A program made the translations under genes and the position numbers. 15,028 nt of DNA from JBAZYZ01 sp964361185. GTDB taxonomy: Bacteria; Patescibacteriota; Minisyncoccia; Phycocordibacterales; VMEP01. Below the pieces are notes generated by a model that searched no databases, was not told where the DNA came from, and saw only the letters and a program-made list of their open reading frames with translations. The DNA is taken from the NCBI GenBank assembly GCA_964361185.1, contig CAYHZS010000016.1, forward strand, positions 1-15,028, in the 5' to 3' direction. Below are positions 13,788 to 15,028 of the stretch, in pieces (within the stretch, counting starts at the first letter, position 1; every line of letters begins with the position of its first letter).

Positions 13788-13843
13788 ACCCTGTTAAATA
13801 GGATTCCAGCCTAAATTTTGTAACCAAAATTATTTAACAGGGT
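13788..13843. repeat. 13-bp perfect inverted repeat spanning the promoter and start of the HGS-motif gene
   Basis: ACCCTGTTAAATA (13788-13800) and TATTTAACAGGGT (13831-13843) are separated by 30 bases. One arm overlaps the -10 and spacer of the minus-strand promoter, the other the GTG start. Between them is a 7-bp hairpin (AATTTTG / CAAAATT). Confidence 0.85.
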
Positions 13844-13855
13844 AAACCCGGTCAA
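13827..13855 (-). promoter_or_regulatory. Probable promoter of the HGS-motif gene
   Basis: On the minus strand TTGACC (13855-13850), a 17-base spacer and TAATTT (13832-13827). Transcription would start near 13820, so only one arm of the inverted repeat is transcribed. Confidence 0.5.
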
Positions 13856-13915
13856 CGTAAATTTCTGATGGAAATTCTCACGGAAACAATATGGAACTTC
13901 CGGACGAGCGTTTTG

Positions 13916-14168
13916 TCGGGGTGCAGGGAATTGAACCCTGTCTACGTGCTCCTTCACCCGCCTAAATTTTTAAACAATCGGAGAGCCGAGAATCGAACTC
14001 GGACTACGTGCTCCCAAAGCACGTGTACTACCACTATACTACTCTCCGTTAAAATTTTGGCGGGCAAGAAGCACATGTACTACCGGCCCGCCCCGTAGTG
14101 AGCTTGCCGTGTACTGAGTACTCTCTAGTACTGCGGTATTCTTTACTACTGGGATATACGACACCCCG
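13916..14168 (-). pseudogene. Split or decayed tRNA-like structure enclosing tRNA-Pro(UGG)
   Basis: The 5' piece CGGGGTG (14168-14162) pairs perfectly with CACCCCG (13923-13917), followed by discriminator A at 13916. A complete T arm (CAGGG-TTCAATT-CCCTG, 13940-13924) adjoins the 3' acceptor strand, and upstream of it lies the 3' half of an anticodon arm (GGAGCACG). The matching 5' anticodon half (GTAGTACATGTGC) is on the other side of the intact tRNA-Pro. C1-G72 with A73 is the bacterial tRNA-Pro pattern. The acceptor pairing extends beyond the tRNA ends into 22-base inverted repeats (13902-13923 and 14162-14183, one mismatch). It may be a tRNA interrupted by another tRNA or debris of tandem copies. 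Confidence 0.5.
13978..14048 (-). tRNA. tRNA-Pro (anticodon UGG)
   Basis: 71 bases: acceptor stem CGGAGAG / CTCTCCG with C1-G72 and discriminator A, D arm GTATAGTGGTAGTAC, anticodon stem CGTGC / GCACG with loop TTTGGGA (anticodon TGG, G37), and T arm CGAGTTCGATTCTCG. No CCA is encoded. It sits at the centre of nested inverted repeats built from other tRNA pieces. Confidence 0.95.
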
Positions 14169-14235
14169 ACAAAACGTTCGTCCCACGCACGCGACTACTG
14201 GAATATACGACAGTCCGTTAAATCTACTGAGACAT
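14146..14235 (-). repeat. Three degenerate tRNA 5'-half-like repeats
   Basis: On the minus strand GTATATCCCAGTAG (14159-14146), GTATATTCCAGTAG (14208-14195) and GTATGTCTCAGTAG (14235-14222) recur. The first two follow CGGGGTGTC and CGGACTGTC, that is, seven bases plus two like a tRNA 5' end, but the D-loop GG is replaced by a CCAG-type sequence. They may be tRNA-Pro debris. Confidence 0.6.
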
Positions 14236-14289
14236 ACTGCTCCTTGTTAACATGAGTAATTTTTATATACTAACACGCTTTTTTAGTAT

Positions 14290-14676
14290 TTAAACTACAA
14301 TATTTTCCGTAATTCGCACACGTGCCTTTTTCCCATCAATATCTAAAAATACTCCGGCAACGTCCAATTGCCACGGTGAATCCTCGGAGTTCCTTTTTTC
14401 CAAGAGATAGCTTTGAATGGTCCGGTGCAGGCGTTTAAGTTTTTCAGGATGAACATTTTCCTCCGGGGAATACGAGTATTGCCCTTCATCAAGGGTTTCA
14501 CAAGAAACAGTCTTAACTTCAACAAAATGAATTACGCCACTTTTTTGAGAAATAACGTCAATTTCTCCCCATTTTTTCCTGTAATTCATGCCTAAAATAC
14601 TATGGCCGAGCTTTTTTAGGTGGTGAGAGACAAGTAACTCCCCTATTTTGCCTGTATCTTTCTTTGTTTTGTCCAA
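14290..14676 (-). CDS. yraN: YraN/UPF0102 family protein, nuclease-like fold
   Basis: The 128-aa protein matches the UPF0102 (YraN) family, which has a restriction-endonuclease-like core of uncertain physiological role, perhaps in DNA processing or repair. Visible motifs are GKIGELLVSHHLKKLGHSIL (9-28), NYRKKWGEIDVIS (31-43) and FVEVK (51-55). These supply the Glu, Asp and Glu-x-Lys residues of a nuclease active site. The start is TTG at 14676; no ATG occurs nearby in frame and no SD is seen. It is the first gene beside the parS/origin region and is read away from it. Confidence 0.9.
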   Translation of the reverse strand: MDKTKKDTGKIGELLVSHHLKKLGHSILGMNYRKKWGEIDVISQKSGVIHFVEVKTVSCETLDEGQYSYSPEENVHPEKLKRLHRTIQSYLLEKRNSEDSPWQLDVAGVFLDIDGKKARVRITENIVV

Positions 14677-14697
14677 AATAGTTAATTTAAGCCAGTA

Positions 14698-14713
14698 TGT
14701 TTCACGTGAAACA
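14698..14713. promoter_or_regulatory. parS centromere site (ParB/Spo0J binding)
   Basis: TGTTTCACGTGAAACA is a perfect 16-bp palindrome identical to the bacterial parS consensus. Such sites normally cluster near the chromosome origin and load ParB for segregation. Confidence 0.93.
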
Positions 14714-14927
14714 CATATCGGTCACTTTATTTCTATTTTCATGATAAATAAGCCTAAAAACTACCTATTTATCAACATATTATCAGTTTTTGTACTTTTT
14801 ATATAAGACAAGGACTTCATATGTCTATAATGTCTTTTATACACATATCCACTTAGTTATCCACAGATTTTGCCAAAAACCCTTTTTTTTCCGTCTATCT
14901 AAATAACATTTAGTTTTTTTGTAAAGG
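14714..14927. other. Candidate replication origin (oriC) region
   Basis: This gene-free AT-rich stretch follows parS. It holds a consensus DnaA box TTATCCACA (14857-14865), a weaker box ATATCCACT twelve bases before it (14845-14853) and TTATCAACA, one mismatch, at 14769-14777, all on the plus strand. A strongly AT-rich segment (about 14740-14840) could be the unwinding element. The dnaA gene is not within the window. Confidence 0.7.
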
Positions 14928-14936
14928 ATTATAACA
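14928..14936 (-). promoter_or_regulatory. Extended -10 in the origin region reading towards yraN
   Basis: On the minus strand TGTTATAAT is a perfect extended -10. A transcript would cross the DnaA boxes and parS and reach yraN about 245 bases downstream. Confidence 0.45.
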
Positions 14937-14954
14937 GACAAACATTGTGAAATG

Positions 14955-15025
14955 TGCGGGTAGGGAGAATCGAACTCCCGTCTCATCCTTGGCAAGGACG
15001 TGTTCTACCACTAAACCATACCCGC
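14955..15025 (-). tRNA. tRNA-Gly (anticodon GCC)
   Basis: 71 bases: acceptor stem GCGGGTA / TACCCGC, discriminator A, D arm GTTTAGTGGTAGAAC, anticodon stem CGTCC / GGATG (one G-T) with loop TTGCCAA (anticodon GCC), and T arm GGGAGTTCGATTCTCCC. No CCA is encoded. Its T arm is identical to that of tRNA-Gly(UCC). Confidence 0.95.
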
Positions 15026-15028
15026 ATT

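Noticed and set aside
13868..14098. Plus-strand ORF of 76 codons across the tRNA-Pro region
   Set aside because: It reads antisense through tRNA-Pro and the tRNA fragments, has no ribosome binding site, and its composition follows the tRNA repeats.
14100..14240. CRISPR-like array from the repeated CTACTG..ATAC units
   Set aside because: There are only three degenerate short copies at uneven spacing (49 and 27 bases), resembling tRNA 5' halves, and no cas genes.

Overview
The window most resembles a genome of the Candidate Phyla Radiation (Patescibacteria), probably a Parcubacteria-type lineage. This is an inference. It rests on compact housekeeping genes that mostly lack Shine-Dalgarno (SD) sequences, short tRNAs without an encoded CCA, a membrane pyrophosphatase, a trigger factor without its PPIase domain, and small secreted or membrane proteins of unknown family.

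Positions 1-6547 read rightward. They hold the 3' part of nusA, then two consecutive copies of a two-gene cassette (a secreted or membrane-anchored helical protein followed by a one-helix membrane protein, 982-3189), then trigger factor (tig) and a K+-independent-type membrane pyrophosphatase (hppA). Strong intrinsic terminators separate these blocks.

Positions 6634-8789 read leftward. They hold rsmE and four small unknown genes (64, 91, 81 and 59 aa), each with a clear SD, unlike the other genes here. The 59-aa two-helix membrane protein is driven by a near-consensus promoter divergent from clpP.

Positions 8845-11801 read rightward: clpP, rny (RNase Y) and an HU-family gene, the last preceded by a 52-bp perfect palindrome. 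Positions 11859-15025 carry three leftward tRNAs (Gly-UCC, Pro-UGG, Gly-GCC), a secreted trypsin-like protease on the plus strand, an orphan protein with an HGS motif that may be ADP-ribosyltransferase-like, and a yraN nuclease-family gene.

The right end looks like a chromosome origin. It has a perfect parS site, an AT-rich stretch and a consensus DnaA box with weaker neighbours. The intact tRNA-Pro lies inside nested inverted repeats made of pieces of at least one other tRNA. The duplicated secreted/membrane cassette and this nested tRNA locus are the best candidates for undescribed biology.

NusA, RNase Y, RsmE, trigger factor and ClpP together cover transcription, RNA decay, ribosome modification, folding and proteolysis. 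HU, parS and the DnaA boxes point to nucleoid and replication functions near the origin.
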